A stretch of DNA of 64,000 bases from positions 173,088 to 237,087 of the forward strand of contig NZ_QRAO01000003.1 of NCBI RefSeq assembly GCF_003353425.1. The letters run 5' to 3'. Numbering within the stretch: the stretch's first letter is position 1; the number at the start of each line of letters is the position of its first letter. Under the pieces are notes generated by a model. It was not told the DNA's origin. It did not search any database and saw only the letters and a list, made by a program, of their open reading frames with translations. Below are positions 25,910 through 34,907 of this stretch, in pieces. This DNA is from Marinirhabdus gelatinilytica. Its GTDB lineage: Bacteria > Bacteroidota > Bacteroidia > Flavobacteriales > Flavobacteriaceae. Both the position numbers and the translations under genes were made by a program.

Positions 25910-26232
25910 GAACCACTTGGACCGAAAACGAATTTAAAGCCTATATCCTGCTCTATTGTGCCACGATAGACAATGACAAAAGCTGGGAAGAGCAAGAATT
26001 GATCAATACCTACGTGAACGACAAGGACTTTGTAGCGATACGTAGAGAGTTTGAAAAAGACAACGACTATCAAGCTATCGAAAAAATAAACCATACCTTG
26101 GAAAGGTTGGGATATACCAAAAACGATACCGAGAGGCTAATTGCTGAGATAAAACAGCTTTTTCTGGCGGACGGAACCTTTTCTGCTACCGAGAAAGCGC
26201 TCTTTAACGGCCTAAAGAGAATATTGAGATAA
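25906..26232 (+). CDS. TerB-like small helical protein
   Basis: A 108-residue soluble all-alpha protein with a pattern reminiscent of TerB domains: an early acidic helix pair (IDNDKSWEEQELINTYV, about 24-40), a central helical region (IEKINHTLERLGYTKNDTER) and a final segment FLADGTFSATEKALFNGLKR (about 85-104) resembling the calcium-binding-like ADGxFSxxEK loops of TerB. It overlaps terC by 4 bp and trmL by 1 bp. The assignment rests on these motifs and the terC coupling. Possibly it regulates TerC. Confidence 0.65.
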   Translation: MRTTWTENEFKAYILLYCATIDNDKSWEEQELINTYVNDKDFVAIRREFEKDNDYQAIEKINHTLERLGYTKNDTERLIAEIKQLFLADGTFSATEKALFNGLKRILR

Positions 26233-26684
26233 TGCCCTACCACATAGTCCTCATTGAGCCAGAAATACCGAACAACACAGGGAATATTGGGCGATTGAGC
26301 CTTGCCTCTGGTTGCCATTTGCATCTTGTAAAACCATTGGGGTTCGATATTGACGATTCTCGGGTAAAACGGTCGGGGCTGGACTATTGGAAACACGTAC
26401 AGCTCACGGTGTATGAGTCGGTCACAGAGTTTTTAAGCAAACACGGCGACAAAAAAATGGCTTTCCTCTCCAGCCACGGTTCCCAAAGTTTTTGGGACAT
26501 CCCCTTCGAGGAGGATCTATTTTTAATCTTCGGGAAAGAATCGGTGGGACTTTCAGCAGAAATTTTAGAAAAAAATTCACACCGAACCTATAAAATCCCT
26601 ATCCATAGCGAGCATATACGCAGTATCAATCTAGCCAATGCAGTAAGTATCGTGGTATATGAAGGGCTTCGAAATAAAAACTGA
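26232..26684 (+). CDS. trmL: tRNA (cytidine(34)-2'-O)-methyltransferase
   Basis: A SPOUT-family methyltransferase that modifies the wobble base of tRNA-Leu isoacceptors. The 150-residue length is typical. The motifs are VLIEPEIPNNTGNIGRLSLA (residues 5-24), LIFGKESVGLSAEIL (about 97-111) and the knotted SAM-binding end IRSINLANAVSIVVYEGLR (about 128-147). It overlaps the preceding TerB-like gene by one base (TAATG), an arrangement that suggests co-translation of otherwise unrelated products. Confidence 0.94.
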   Translation: MPYHIVLIEPEIPNNTGNIGRLSLASGCHLHLVKPLGFDIDDSRVKRSGLDYWKHVQLTVYESVTEFLSKHGDKKMAFLSSHGSQSFWDIPFEEDLFLIFGKESVGLSAEILEKNSHRTYKIPIHSEHIRSINLANAVSIVVYEGLRNKN

Positions 26685-26715
26685 AAGCCGAAAACTGAAA
26701 TAGAACTAAAATATT

Positions 26716-27534
26716 ATGGGTAAAAACGATCAAGAATACTGGACACAGCGCTATAAAGACGGTGATACGGGTTGGGACGTGGGTGAAGCGACCGGGCCGC
26801 TCATTGCCTATTTTGAACAAGTAACGCAAAAAAACCTAAAGATCCTAATCCCCGGTGCAGGAAATGCCTACGAAGCTGAATATCTGCACAGCAAGGGTTT
26901 TAAAAACGTTCACATCCTTGATATTTCTGAGATCCCCCTTTCAAACTTCAAAAAAAGGAATCCTTCGTTCCCTGAACAACACATACACCAACAGGATTTT
27001 TTTAAGCACAAAGGAACATACGACCTTATTATAGAACAAACATTTTTCTGTTCTTTTGAGCCAGACCCAATGACGCGGGTGAAATACGCTACCAAGATGG
27101 CCTCCCTCCTGGTCCCAAAAGGAAAGCTTGTTGCTGTATTATTTGAAAACACAGCAACCCAAGATTCTGAACTACGGCCTTATGGTGCTTCAGAAACCGA
27201 ATACCGGAAATACCTCAGCCCGCATTTTGAAATCTTAACGCTGGAGCCAAGCTACAACTCTATTCCCTCGAGACAGGGTAGTGAATTGTTCGGGATATTT
27301 CAGAAAAAAATAAAACCCAAGACCCAACCCAATAACCCGTTGCACGGCATTACCCTAAAAACCATTGTTACCGAGCTGGTAGCACACTACGGCTGGGAAG
27401 CGCTGGGCGAACAGGTACGTATAAACAGTTTTGTGGTGAACCCTTCGATTAATTCCAGTTTGAAATTCCTTCGGAAAACAGATTGGGCACGGAAAGAGGT
27501 GGAACAATTGTATGTTAGGACTTTTAAGATGTAA
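26716..27534 (+). CDS. TPMT-like methyltransferase fused to a VF530 DNA-binding domain
   Basis: A 272-residue two-domain protein. Residues 1-200 are a class I SAM methyltransferase of the thiopurine methyltransferase type: [20 protein letters not shown] (8-27), SAM motif [20 protein letters not shown] (about 45-64), and the conserved acidic/aromatic loop [19 protein letters not shown]. Residues about 205-272 match the VF530 (DUF2132) fold: [20 protein letters not shown], then [13 protein letters not shown] and [21 protein letters not shown]530 proteins usually are separate 70-80-residue small DNA-binding proteins. Both parts look intact and continuous in frame. The methylated substrate is unknown. 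The joining could be genuine or could reflect read-through at a stop, but no interruption is visible. Confidence 0.88.
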   Translation: MGKNDQEYWTQRYKDGDTGWDVGEATGPLIAYFEQVTQKNLKILIPGAGNAYEAEYLHSKGFKNVHILDISEIPLSNFKKRNPSFPEQHIHQQDFFKHKGTYDLIIEQTFFCSFEPDPMTRVKYATKMASLLVPKGKLVAVLFENTATQDSELRPYGASETEYRKYLSPHFEILTLEPSYNSIPSRQGSELFGIFQKKIKPKTQPNNPLHGITLKTIVTELVAHYGWEALGEQVRINSFVVNPSINSSLKFLRKTDWARKEVEQLYVRTFKM

Positions 27535-27551
27535 TGATGTATTAATCAATC

Positions 27552-27836
27552 TTACGGTACCAATACAAGCAAACATAAAAACAAAAAAATAAAGAGGAGA
27601 AAAAAAAACAATGTAACCACGAGGTTTTTTCTTCTTCGGTTTTTAAATTTTCTCCTAATTCCTTCTTTTATTTCTTCAAGTTCTTCTTCGGAAACTTTTG
27701 GGAAATTGTATTCGGTTTTTTCGGTTGAATGATTATGTCCTTCAGTTTTAGTATCGAAAAGACTCTTCTTTTTTCTATCACGTGCTTTTTTTCTTGCTAA
27801 CGTAGCTTTAAAAGCATTGAGACTTCCGTGTGGCAT
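27552..27836 (-). CDS. Small protein with a C-terminal membrane anchor
   Basis: The frame extends upstream to 27890, but ATG at 27836 (MPHGSLNAFKATLARKKARD) is the likely start, giving 94 residues. The N-terminal 65 residues are highly charged (KKARDRKKKSLFDTKTEG and SEEELEEIKEGIRRKFKNRR), and the last 22 form one strongly hydrophobic helix with VTLFFFLLFIFLFLCLLVLV. It is a tail-anchored type protein. No family is recognised. It is convergent with the methyltransferase gene, ending 17 bp from it. Confidence 0.6.
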   Translation of the reverse strand: MPHGSLNAFKATLARKKARDRKKKSLFDTKTEGHNHSTEKTEYNFPKVSEEELEEIKEGIRRKFKNRRRKNLVVTLFFFLLFIFLFLCLLVLVP

Positions 27837-27936
27837 TGTTTTAAGTTGGTATTGTAAATTTAAGGAAAACAGTTTTTTAATTCGTCCCAAAAACTGATTT
27901 GACGGCCTAACGAAAAAAAAGTTCAGAATTTACATT

Positions 27937-27995
27937 GCAAGAGAATTAAGATTCCTCCTTCTACGCCCTCCGGAATGACAAATGATTTTTCTTTC
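27937..27995. repeat. Dispersed intergenic repeat-like segment
   Basis: The sequence around GATTCCTCCTTCTACGCCCT and CCGGAATGACAA resembles a short element often scattered between genes in Bacteroidota (a GATTCCTC...GGAATGAC hairpin-type unit). Only one copy is in the window, so this is pattern recall rather than demonstration. Confidence 0.3.
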
Positions 27996-28018
27996 ACAAT
28001 AATCTTTACGTATTTCCA

Positions 28019-28450
28019 CTAAGGTTTCTTTTTCTTTAACAGCGCATTCTGTTCTTGCATCAAACGTTCGATATTGGAGAGCAGCTCGATGTTCTTTGGG
28101 GTTTCCACGGTTTTGTTCTTGGGGTCCTCGGCTTTTTTCTTAAAACGATTGATGCCTTTAATCACTACAAAAATGGTGAGGGCGATGACCAAAAAATCGA
28201 TGAGTACCTCGATCAATTCTCCATAGCCAATAGCAACTTCTTGGACATCTTCTGCAGCTTCGCGCAGGATGTATTTGCGTTCGTTTAAGTTAACATCATC
28301 TGTGAGCAGTGATAAGGGCGGCATAACCACTTTCTTAACCAAGGTGTTCACTACATTGTTGAAGGCGGTACCAATGATGATACCTACCGCCATATCGATC
28401 ATGTTACCCTTTACTGCAAAATTCTTAAATTCTTTAATAAAGCTTTTCAT
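28019..28450 (-). CDS. mscL: Large-conductance mechanosensitive channel MscL
   Basis: A pentameric safety valve that opens under high membrane tension during osmotic down-shock. The 143-residue size fits. It shows the N-terminal amphipathic part and first helix FKNFAVKGNMIDMAVGIIIG (8-27), continuing AFNNVVNTLVKKVVMPPLS, and the second membrane segment LIEVLIDFLVIALTIFVVIK (about 79-98), then a charged C-terminal coiled helix. The gene starts 3 bp after the parC stop, so it is likely the last gene of the parE-parC unit. Compared with E. coli MscL the periplasmic loop is slightly expanded (DVNLNERKYILREAAEDV). Confidence 0.96.
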   Translation of the reverse strand: MKSFIKEFKNFAVKGNMIDMAVGIIIGTAFNNVVNTLVKKVVMPPLSLLTDDVNLNERKYILREAAEDVQEVAIGYGELIEVLIDFLVIALTIFVVIKGINRFKKKAEDPKNKTVETPKNIELLSNIERLMQEQNALLKKKKP

Positions 28451-28453
28451 ACG

Positions 28454-31159
28454 CTAATCGAACAGGGAGCCCTGCTCGCCATTATCCTTTGTTGGGGGTA
28501 CTTTTGTATCTGGGTTTTTAGCAGAAGTTGCTTCAGTATCGTTTTTAACTTCTTCTTCGTCTATAACATCCAGGTCTTCGGTTTTCTTTTCTTCGGAAGC
28601 CTCGTAAGGCAATGCTGCCAAAGCGTTTATCTCCAGTACCTTATCTTTAGTCAGTTGATTCCCCATGGCTGTGATGCCTTTCACCGAAATAAATTCTTCT
28701 AGGCTTACTTCCAGATTTTCCTTTCTTTCTTTTCCGCGTTCTTTCACAAAAACTACTTCGGCTTGTGGCCTATGCTCGGTAAAAATTCGTTCTAGGTAGG
28801 ATTTTGGGTGATCGGTTATTATGAGTTCTTCTTTGTCTGGATTTTCGATCAAAAAACGTTTTACATAGAACAGCTCTTTCTCACCTTCCCAATAAATGGC
28901 CGAAAGCGGTTTTTTAGGATCCCATTTTTCCAGCACGATCATATCCTCATCAAACCGAAGGGTAATTTCGGGAACTACTGTCTTTGCGATACCTTTTTGA
29001 TTAATGATGAGCAAGCGTTCGTGGGATTTAAATTCTCCCAGCAGTTCGCCCCTGCCCTCAAGGTTCAATCGTTGTACCGTATCGTCAAACCAAATTTTTC
29101 GGGGTTTTAGGGTAGAGAGTCCTTTTTCCTTCAGTTCTACCCGCTTTACGGCATATTTGGTCACGATATTACCTTTTGAATTTCGTCCCTTAATCAATTG
29201 ATCGGCAAAGTCGAGGTCCCATTTCAGTTTTTTAATGCTTCCGCTCTGGCGCAAGAGAATGGTAACCACTTCTGCCTCCCCGTTCGGGTTTGCTGAAAAA
29301 TAAAGTACTTTGCTGCCTTTGGTGCCGGCCGTCATATCGTACTCCCTATCGCGCGTCATGGACGTTACGTTAAAGCGCTTAACATAGGTAGCACCACGAG
29401 GGCCGTCTTTATAAATCATATTGTAGGTGGTACGCTTGTCCTTCTTTTTCCACACAGCAACGTGGATAATCCCTTTGCCTATAAAGGTCTTGCTGTCTAC
29501 CTTGGTCACCATCATCTTTCCCTCTTGGGTAAAACAGATGATATCGTCTATATCGCTACAATCTGTTACGTACTCATCACGTCTTAAACTGGTACCAATA
29601 AAGCCTTCATCACGGTTAACATACAGTTTTGTGTTACGGATTACTACCTTGGTAGCCTCAATATCGTCAAACACCTTAATCTCTGCTTGGCGTTCTTTTC
29701 CCTCTCCATAATCTTTTTTCAGCCTTTTAAAATAGTCTATGGCATACTCGATCAAGTTCGCCAGATGGTGTTTCACCTGCGCAATCTGATCTTCCAGCGC
29801 ATCGATTTTTTGTTGTGCTTTATCTATATCGAATTTTGAAATACGCTTGATGCGTATCTCTGTTAAACGCACGATATCCTCTTCGGTAACTTCACGTTTT
29901 AAGTGGCCCGTGTGGGGCTTCAAACCTTTGTCAATGGCCGCAATAACACCTTCCCATGTTTCCTCCTCCTCAATATCGCGATAAATTCGGTTTTCAATGA
30001 AGATTCGCTCCAAAGAGGCGTAGTGCCATTGGTTCTCAAACTCTCCCAATTGTATCTCCAGCTCGCTTTTCAGCAACTCAACAGTTCTATCGGTAGAACG
30101 GCGCAACATCTCCGAAACGCCAATAAATAATGGCTTATTGTCCTCTATCACACAGCCCAACGGAGAGATTGAGGTCTCGCAATTGGTAAAAGCGTATAGT
30201 GCATCAATGGTCTTATCTGGGGATATTCCCGAAGGGATATGTATCAATATCTCAACCTCTGCGGCTGTATTGTCTTCAATCTTCTTGATTTTTATCTTCC
30301 CCTTGTCATTCGCTTTTAGGATAGAGTCTATCAGGGATGAAGTGGTCGTTGTAAACGGAATCTCCCGAATTACCAAGGTGTTTTTATCATGCTGTAAGAT
30401 ACGCGCTCTGCTTCGAATCTTCCCACCACGTAGCCCGTCGTTGTAGTCTGTTACGTCAACCATTCCGCCCGTTGGGAAATCTGGATAAAGGGTAAAACGC
30501 TTTCCCTGCAGATGTTTGATGGAAGCGTCTATCAACTCAATAAAATTATGCGGTAATATTTTTGTGGAAAGACCCACGGCAATCCCCTCGCCCCCCTGTG
30601 CCAAGAGCATTGGGAACATTACGGGTAGGTTGATAGGTTCCTTCCTACGACCGTCGTAACTAGCTTGCCACTCGGTAATCTTAGGGTTATAGACTACATC
30701 CAGCGCAAATTTAGATAGGCGCGCCTCGATGTATCGGGAGGCTGCTGCACGGTCGCCCGTTAAGATATTTCCCCAGTTTCCTTGGGTGTCTATCAACAAA
30801 TCCTTTTGCCCTATCTGCACCATGGCGTCTGCAATGCTGGCATCCCCGTGGGGGTGGTACTGCATGGTATGCCCCACAATGTTTGCCACCTTGTTGTAAC
30901 GGCCATCGTCCAGATCTTTCATGGAGTGCATAATACGGCGCTGTACGGGTTTAAAACCATCCTCAATAGCGGGTACGGCCCGTTCCAGGATTACATAGCT
31001 GGCGTAATCCAGAAACCACTCACGGTACATCCCTGTAACACGGGTAATGGTCTCGCCTGTATCTACCTCTTCCACTTCGCCTCCTTCCACATCTTGGTGG
31101 TGGATGTCTTCGGGGTTTAGGTTTTCTTCGTTTTCGTTATTTTCGAGTTGGTCACTCAT
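28454..31159 (-). CDS. parC: DNA topoisomerase IV subunit A
   Basis: The breaking-rejoining subunit that decatenates daughter chromosomes with ParE. The frame opens at 31249, but ATG at 31159 (MSDQLENNENEENLNPEDI) is preferred as it gives an acidic leader typical of flavobacterial ParC and 901 residues. The catalytic Tyr143 lies in RAAASRYIEARLSK. Preceding motifs HPHGDASIADAM and TQGNWGNILTGD belong to the winged-helix and tower of type IIA enzymes. The C-terminal 250 residues include the beta-pinwheel repeats typical of GyrA/ParC, followed by an acidic low-complexity tail (EEKKTEDLDVIDEEEV). Pairing with parE at 31786 supports topoisomerase IV rather than gyrase. Confidence 0.93.
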   Translation of the reverse strand: MSDQLENNENEENLNPEDIHHQDVEGGEVEEVDTGETITRVTGMYREWFLDYASYVILERAVPAIEDGFKPVQRRIMHSMKDLDDGRYNKVANIVGHTMQYHPHGDASIADAMVQIGQKDLLIDTQGNWGNILTGDRAAASRYIEARLSKFALDVVYNPKITEWQASYDGRRKEPINLPVMFPMLLAQGGEGIAVGLSTKILPHNFIELIDASIKHLQGKRFTLYPDFPTGGMVDVTDYNDGLRGGKIRSRARILQHDKNTLVIREIPFTTTTSSLIDSILKANDKGKIKIKKIEDNTAAEVEILIHIPSGISPDKTIDALYAFTNCETSISPLGCVIEDNKPLFIGVSEMLRRSTDRTVELLKSELEIQLGEFENQWHYASLERIFIENRIYRDIEEEETWEGVIAAIDKGLKPHTGHLKREVTEEDIVRLTEIRIKRISKFDIDKAQQKIDALEDQIAQVKHHLANLIEYAIDYFKRLKKDYGEGKERQAEIKVFDDIEATKVVIRNTKLYVNRDEGFIGTSLRRDEYVTDCSDIDDIICFTQEGKMMVTKVDSKTFIGKGIIHVAVWKKKDKRTTYNMIYKDGPRGATYVKRFNVTSMTRDREYDMTAGTKGSKVLYFSANPNGEAEVVTILLRQSGSIKKLKWDLDFADQLIKGRNSKGNIVTKYAVKRVELKEKGLSTLKPRKIWFDDTVQRLNLEGRGELLGEFKSHERLLIINQKGIAKTVVPEITLRFDEDMIVLEKWDPKKPLSAIYWEGEKELFYVKRFLIENPDKEELIITDHPKSYLERIFTEHRPQAEVVFVKERGKERKENLEVSLEEFISVKGITAMGNQLTKDKVLEINALAALPYEASEEKKTEDLDVIDEEEVKNDTEATSAKNPDTKVPPTKDNGEQGSLFD

Positions 31160-31279
31160 GTATTCTATAAAATTTTTAGGACTAGATCGCTTTCTAGGAA
31201 AATGATCCCTTAGTGTGTTTCTCTCTCGTGCCTCGTTCAACAGAGACAAGTCGAAGGGGCTATTGAATTATTTAAATAT

Positions 31280-31738
31280 TTATTTTGATGTTATGTTATC
31301 CATTGTTTCATACCATTTCTTCCTGAGAATTAAAGAAATTAATTCTCCATCAAATCTTTCAACGAGTCGTATTTCAGAAAAATATGGCCTTGCTTCAAAT
31401 TGTGCTTTATATCTATAGACAATATAAGAATGACCGTCTCCTCTCAATTCTTCAAGAAATATAGAATTTAAGTTTCCAATATCACTTGTCATACCCCTGC
31501 AGCTCTTATATCCGTTTTCTGAAGTCAAATTTTTAAGCTTTTTACTGAACTGAATATCATGTGTTTCTGAAATATTACAATCCATAAAATAATCTTCTAA
31601 GAACAATTTGTAATCTTCAATTTTTTCTTCTGATACAGATGTTCTGTTTAAAGCACCGAATCTTTTATCCCAAGATTTTTTAGTTTTACAGGAAATCAAT
31701 AAAATAACTAGGGTTGTAATTAAACCTATTTTCTTCAT
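31280..31738 (-). CDS. Lipoprotein of unknown function between parE and parC
   Basis: The frame opens at 31789, but ATG at 31738 (MKKIGLITTLVILLISC) gives a clear lipoprotein signal peptide with lipobox LISC at about residues 14-17 and 152 residues in total. The mature protein is polar, without a recognised domain (KTKKSWDKRFGALNRTSVSE, later SYIVYRYKAQFEARPYFSEI). Its codon use and base composition are AT-richer than parE and parC, which usually adjoin. It therefore looks like a later insertion into the topoisomerase operon. Its start lies only 48 bp from the parE stop. Confidence 0.7.
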   Translation of the reverse strand: MKKIGLITTLVILLISCKTKKSWDKRFGALNRTSVSEEKIEDYKLFLEDYFMDCNISETHDIQFSKKLKNLTSENGYKSCRGMTSDIGNLNSIFLEELRGDGHSYIVYRYKAQFEARPYFSEIRLVERFDGELISLILRKKWYETMDNITSK

Positions 31739-31785
31739 AGAACCCAAAACAATTGTTTTTTTAATTCCAAAATAATAATAAACCA

Positions 31786-33636
31786 TCACTCCTCCACCGC
31801 ATCCAGTTCCACTTTCAAGTTCTCAATAATAAACTTTTGCCTATCGGGGGTGTTCTTGCCCATATAAAAGCTCAGCATTTCCTCAATACTCATTTGTTTG
31901 TCCAGCATCACAGGATCCAGACGAATATCCTCACCTATAAAATGCACAAACTCGTCCGGAGAGATTTCACCCAATCCTTTAAATCTGGTGATTTCTGGTT
32001 TCGGCTTCAATTTTTCTATGGCATCACGGCGTTCTTCTTCGCTGTAACAGTAAATGGTCTCTTTTTTGTTCCGTACCCGGAAGAGCGGCGTTTGCAGGAT
32101 ATACAGGTGGCCTTCCTTGATCAATTCAGGAAAAAACTGCAGGAAGAATGTTATGAGCAATAGGCGGATGTGCATCCCGTCTACATCGGCATCGGTAGCG
32201 ATCACGATATTGTTGTAACGCAAGTCTTCGAGGGATTCCTCAATATTAAGTGCCGCTTGTAAAAGGTTAAACTCTTCATTCTCGTACACTATCTTCTTTG
32301 AAAGTCCGTAGCTGTTGAGCGGTTTTCCCTTTAAACTGAAAACAGCCTGTGTATTTACATCCCGGCTCTTGGTAATACTACCACTCGCACTGTCTCCCTC
32401 GGTGATAAAAAGGGTAGTTTCCAGATAACGCTCCTTTTTGTTATCGCCAAAGTGGATACGGCAATCCCGTAGTTTCTTGTTGTGCAGGTTGGCCTTTTTA
32501 GCTCGGTCTTTTGCCAATTTACGAATTCCAGAGAGCTCCTTGCGCTCCCGTTCGGCAGTAAGGATTTTCTTCTGGAGTTTCTCAGCCACCTCTGGGTTCT
32601 TGTGTAGGTAGTTGTCCAGATGGGTCTTCACAAAATCGTTTATGTAGGTGCGTACGGTGGGCAGATCGCCCCCCATATCGGTAGAGCCCAATTTGGTCTT
32701 GGTCTGGCTCTCGAAAACAGGCTCCATGACCTTGATGCTTATAGCCGCCACGATTGATTTACGAATATCGCTCGCATCGTAATTCTTTCCAAAATGCTCC
32801 CGAACGGTTTTTACCAAAGCTTCCCGAAATGCTGAGAGGTGTGTTCCTCCCTGGGTGGTGTTCTGTCCGTTTACAAAGCTATAATAGCTCTCACTGTACT
32901 GGGTCTTGGAATGTGTGATGGCTACCTCAATATCGTCTCCTCGTAAATGAACCACGGGATACAACATATCGTCCTTGTTCATGTCGTCCTCGAGCAAATC
33001 TTTCAATCCGTTTTCGGAAACAAACTTTTCGCCGTTAAAGTCTATGGTAAGCCCTGGGTTTAGGTATACGTAGTTGCGGAGCATTTTTTCCACATATTCG
33101 CTTCGGAACTTGTAGTTCTTGAAAATAGTATCGTCCGGCACAAAAGTAACCTTGGTCCCTTTTCGTTTGGTGGTGTTTTCCACATTAGGATCTTCCACCA
33201 GCTCTCCCAGTTCAAAACGAGCGGCTTTTTGTTGCCCATCGCGAACCGACTCTACCTTAAACGAAGCAGAAAGTGCATTTACCGCCTTGGTACCTACCCC
33301 GTTCAACCCAACCGATTTCTTAAAGGCCCGGCTGTCGTACTTTCCCCCTGTGTTCATCTTGGAAACTACGTCCACGACCTTGCCCAATGGGATACCACGG
33401 CCATAGTCACGCACCTTCACTTCCTTATCTTTTATCTTGATCTCGATGGTTTTTCCGGCACCCATCACAAACTCGTCGATACAGTTGTCGATAACTTCTT
33501 TCAACAAAATATAGATACCATCGTCTGGGGAGGAACCATCTCCCAATTTACCAATATACATTCCGGGACGCATACGTATATGCTCTTTCCAATCGAGCGA
33601 GCGTATGTTGTCTTCGGTATAATTTGTTTCTGCCAT
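31786..33636 (-). CDS. parE: DNA topoisomerase IV subunit B
   Basis: The ATPase subunit of topoisomerase IV. The 616-residue length is that of ParE, shorter than GyrB. The GHKL ATP-binding site is seen in [19 protein letters not shown] (about residues 43-61) and DYGRGIPLG (about 77-85), and [17 protein letters not shown] (about 109-125). The transducer domain follows. TOPRIM features [10 protein letters not shown] (about 411-420) and [19 protein letters not shown] (about 472-490) complete the metal site. It is upstream of the lipoprotein gene and parC on the same strand. Confidence 0.95.
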   Translation of the reverse strand: MAETNYTEDNIRSLDWKEHIRMRPGMYIGKLGDGSSPDDGIYILLKEVIDNCIDEFVMGAGKTIEIKIKDKEVKVRDYGRGIPLGKVVDVVSKMNTGGKYDSRAFKKSVGLNGVGTKAVNALSASFKVESVRDGQQKAARFELGELVEDPNVENTTKRKGTKVTFVPDDTIFKNYKFRSEYVEKMLRNYVYLNPGLTIDFNGEKFVSENGLKDLLEDDMNKDDMLYPVVHLRGDDIEVAITHSKTQYSESYYSFVNGQNTTQGGTHLSAFREALVKTVREHFGKNYDASDIRKSIVAAISIKVMEPVFESQTKTKLGSTDMGGDLPTVRTYINDFVKTHLDNYLHKNPEVAEKLQKKILTAERERKELSGIRKLAKDRAKKANLHNKKLRDCRIHFGDNKKERYLETTLFITEGDSASGSITKSRDVNTQAVFSLKGKPLNSYGLSKKIVYENEEFNLLQAALNIEESLEDLRYNNIVIATDADVDGMHIRLLLITFFLQFFPELIKEGHLYILQTPLFRVRNKKETIYCYSEEERRDAIEKLKPKPEITRFKGLGEISPDEFVHFIGEDIRLDPVMLDKQMSIEEMLSFYMGKNTPDRQKFIIENLKVELDAVEE

Positions 33637-33851
33637 AAAAATCTGCTGAATAAGCGTTAAATATAGGGTTTCGGCTTAAATTGAAAAACCCTAATTCTTG
33701 AAAGTAATTAACAATTGAGCGACAGAAATTGTTAAGAAAATTGAAATATGGATACTTACAGCAATCCATTTTCAAAAAATTTCAGCAAAACTCGCTTAAT
33801 AAATTGTTAATGTATAGTCAGCGAAGTATCATATCTTATATTTTCGCTAGT

Positions 33852-34694
33852 ATGAAAAAACAACTATTACTTACCCTCGCCCTAATTTCAATTACAATTT
33901 CAAACGCCCAAAAAGCTGAAACCCCCTATGAGTGGGACTGGACCACAGATGGTATTTGGACCGGTACTGCCCTTGCTGGAAGTGCAGGGGGATTTTTATT
34001 GATACAGAACAAAGACGATATAGACCCTGATGAGTTTATGCGCATACAGAACAACCTTGAAGGTGAGATCGATAAGATAAACTTTTTCGACAGATGGGCC
34101 GCAGGAAACCATGACGAAGATGCCAATAAGATAAGCGATATTCCTTTTGCCATCTCGTTTGCAGCACCGTTTGCAATGCTTTTCAATGACGAGATAAACG
34201 ACCACACGGGTATTTATCTAGGTATGTATTTGGAAAGTTTATCCACAACTGCCGCAATGTATACAATTACAGCGGGTCTTGTGAACAGAAGCAGACCCTA
34301 TGTATATGACGATAGTGGTACCACTGGTATAGACAGAAGGATGAGTGGCAACGGCCAGCGCTCTTTTTATTCGGGCCATGTTGCAGCAACGGCGTCCTCG
34401 ACTTTCTTTATGGCCAAGGTGTATAGTGATGTACACCCGGAGTCCAATGCAAAATTTTGGGTCTGGACCGGAGCTGCCATTCCTCCTGCCGCTGTGGGTT
34501 ATTTTAGAATACAGGCCGGACAGCATTTTCTTACCGATGTACTACTGGGCTATGCGCTGGGTGCTGGTGTTGGGATCCTAGTCCCTGAACTTCACAAAAA
34601 GAAAAATAATGACGGATTGTCCATTTACCCAACAGGTGGTAGAACGTATTTGGGGGACGAATATACCGCAATGGCGCTCTCGCTGAAATTTTAG
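33852..34694 (+). CDS. PAP2-family phosphatase with beta-barrel-like C terminus
   Basis: The frame opens at 33729, but ATG at 33852 gives a clean signal peptide (MKKQLLLTLALISITISNAQ) and 280 residues. The lipid phosphatase motifs are visible as NRSRPYVYD (about 138-146), RSFYSGHVAATASTFF-like region at about 170, and YFRIQAGQHFLTDVLLGYAL (about 216-235) with the catalytic His and Asp. It is therefore a likely membrane-associated phosphatidic acid or undecaprenyl-pyrophosphate phosphatase type. A -7 element TATTTTCG lies close to the start at about 33837-33844. A terminator follows at 34722. Confidence 0.88.
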   Translation: MKKQLLLTLALISITISNAQKAETPYEWDWTTDGIWTGTALAGSAGGFLLIQNKDDIDPDEFMRIQNNLEGEIDKINFFDRWAAGNHDEDANKISDIPFAISFAAPFAMLFNDEINDHTGIYLGMYLESLSTTAAMYTITAGLVNRSRPYVYDDSGTTGIDRRMSGNGQRSFYSGHVAATASSTFFMAKVYSDVHPESNAKFWVWTGAAIPPAAVGYFRIQAGQHFLTDVLLGYALGAGVGILVPELHKKKNNDGLSIYPTGGRTYLGDEYTAMALSLKF

Positions 34695-34721
34695 AGTATT
34701 TTTAAAAGCTCAAAAGACAAT

Positions 34722-34760
34722 AAATCCTTTCTCTTTAATAAGTTGAAAGGGTTTTGTGTT
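34722..34760 (+). terminator. Terminator after the PAP2 gene
   Basis: The stem AATCCTTTC (34723-34731) pairs with GAAAGGGTT (34745-34753) with one G-U pair and is followed by a short T-rich run. The 150 bp further right to the ychF stop contain no gene; a low-complexity stretch of CTACCAACTA repeats lies at 34884-34915. Confidence 0.6.
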
Positions 34761-34907
34761 TATAGCAATGTAATTATGCGAACAAGTCTTTTGCATAATC
34801 GTACCGGCGCAGCGTGTTATTTTGGAATCAAAAAAAGCGCGCAAAGCAGCTCTTGAGCTACAAGGTACGAAGTAATGTCCTATCGTCTACCAACTACCTA
34901 CTACCAA

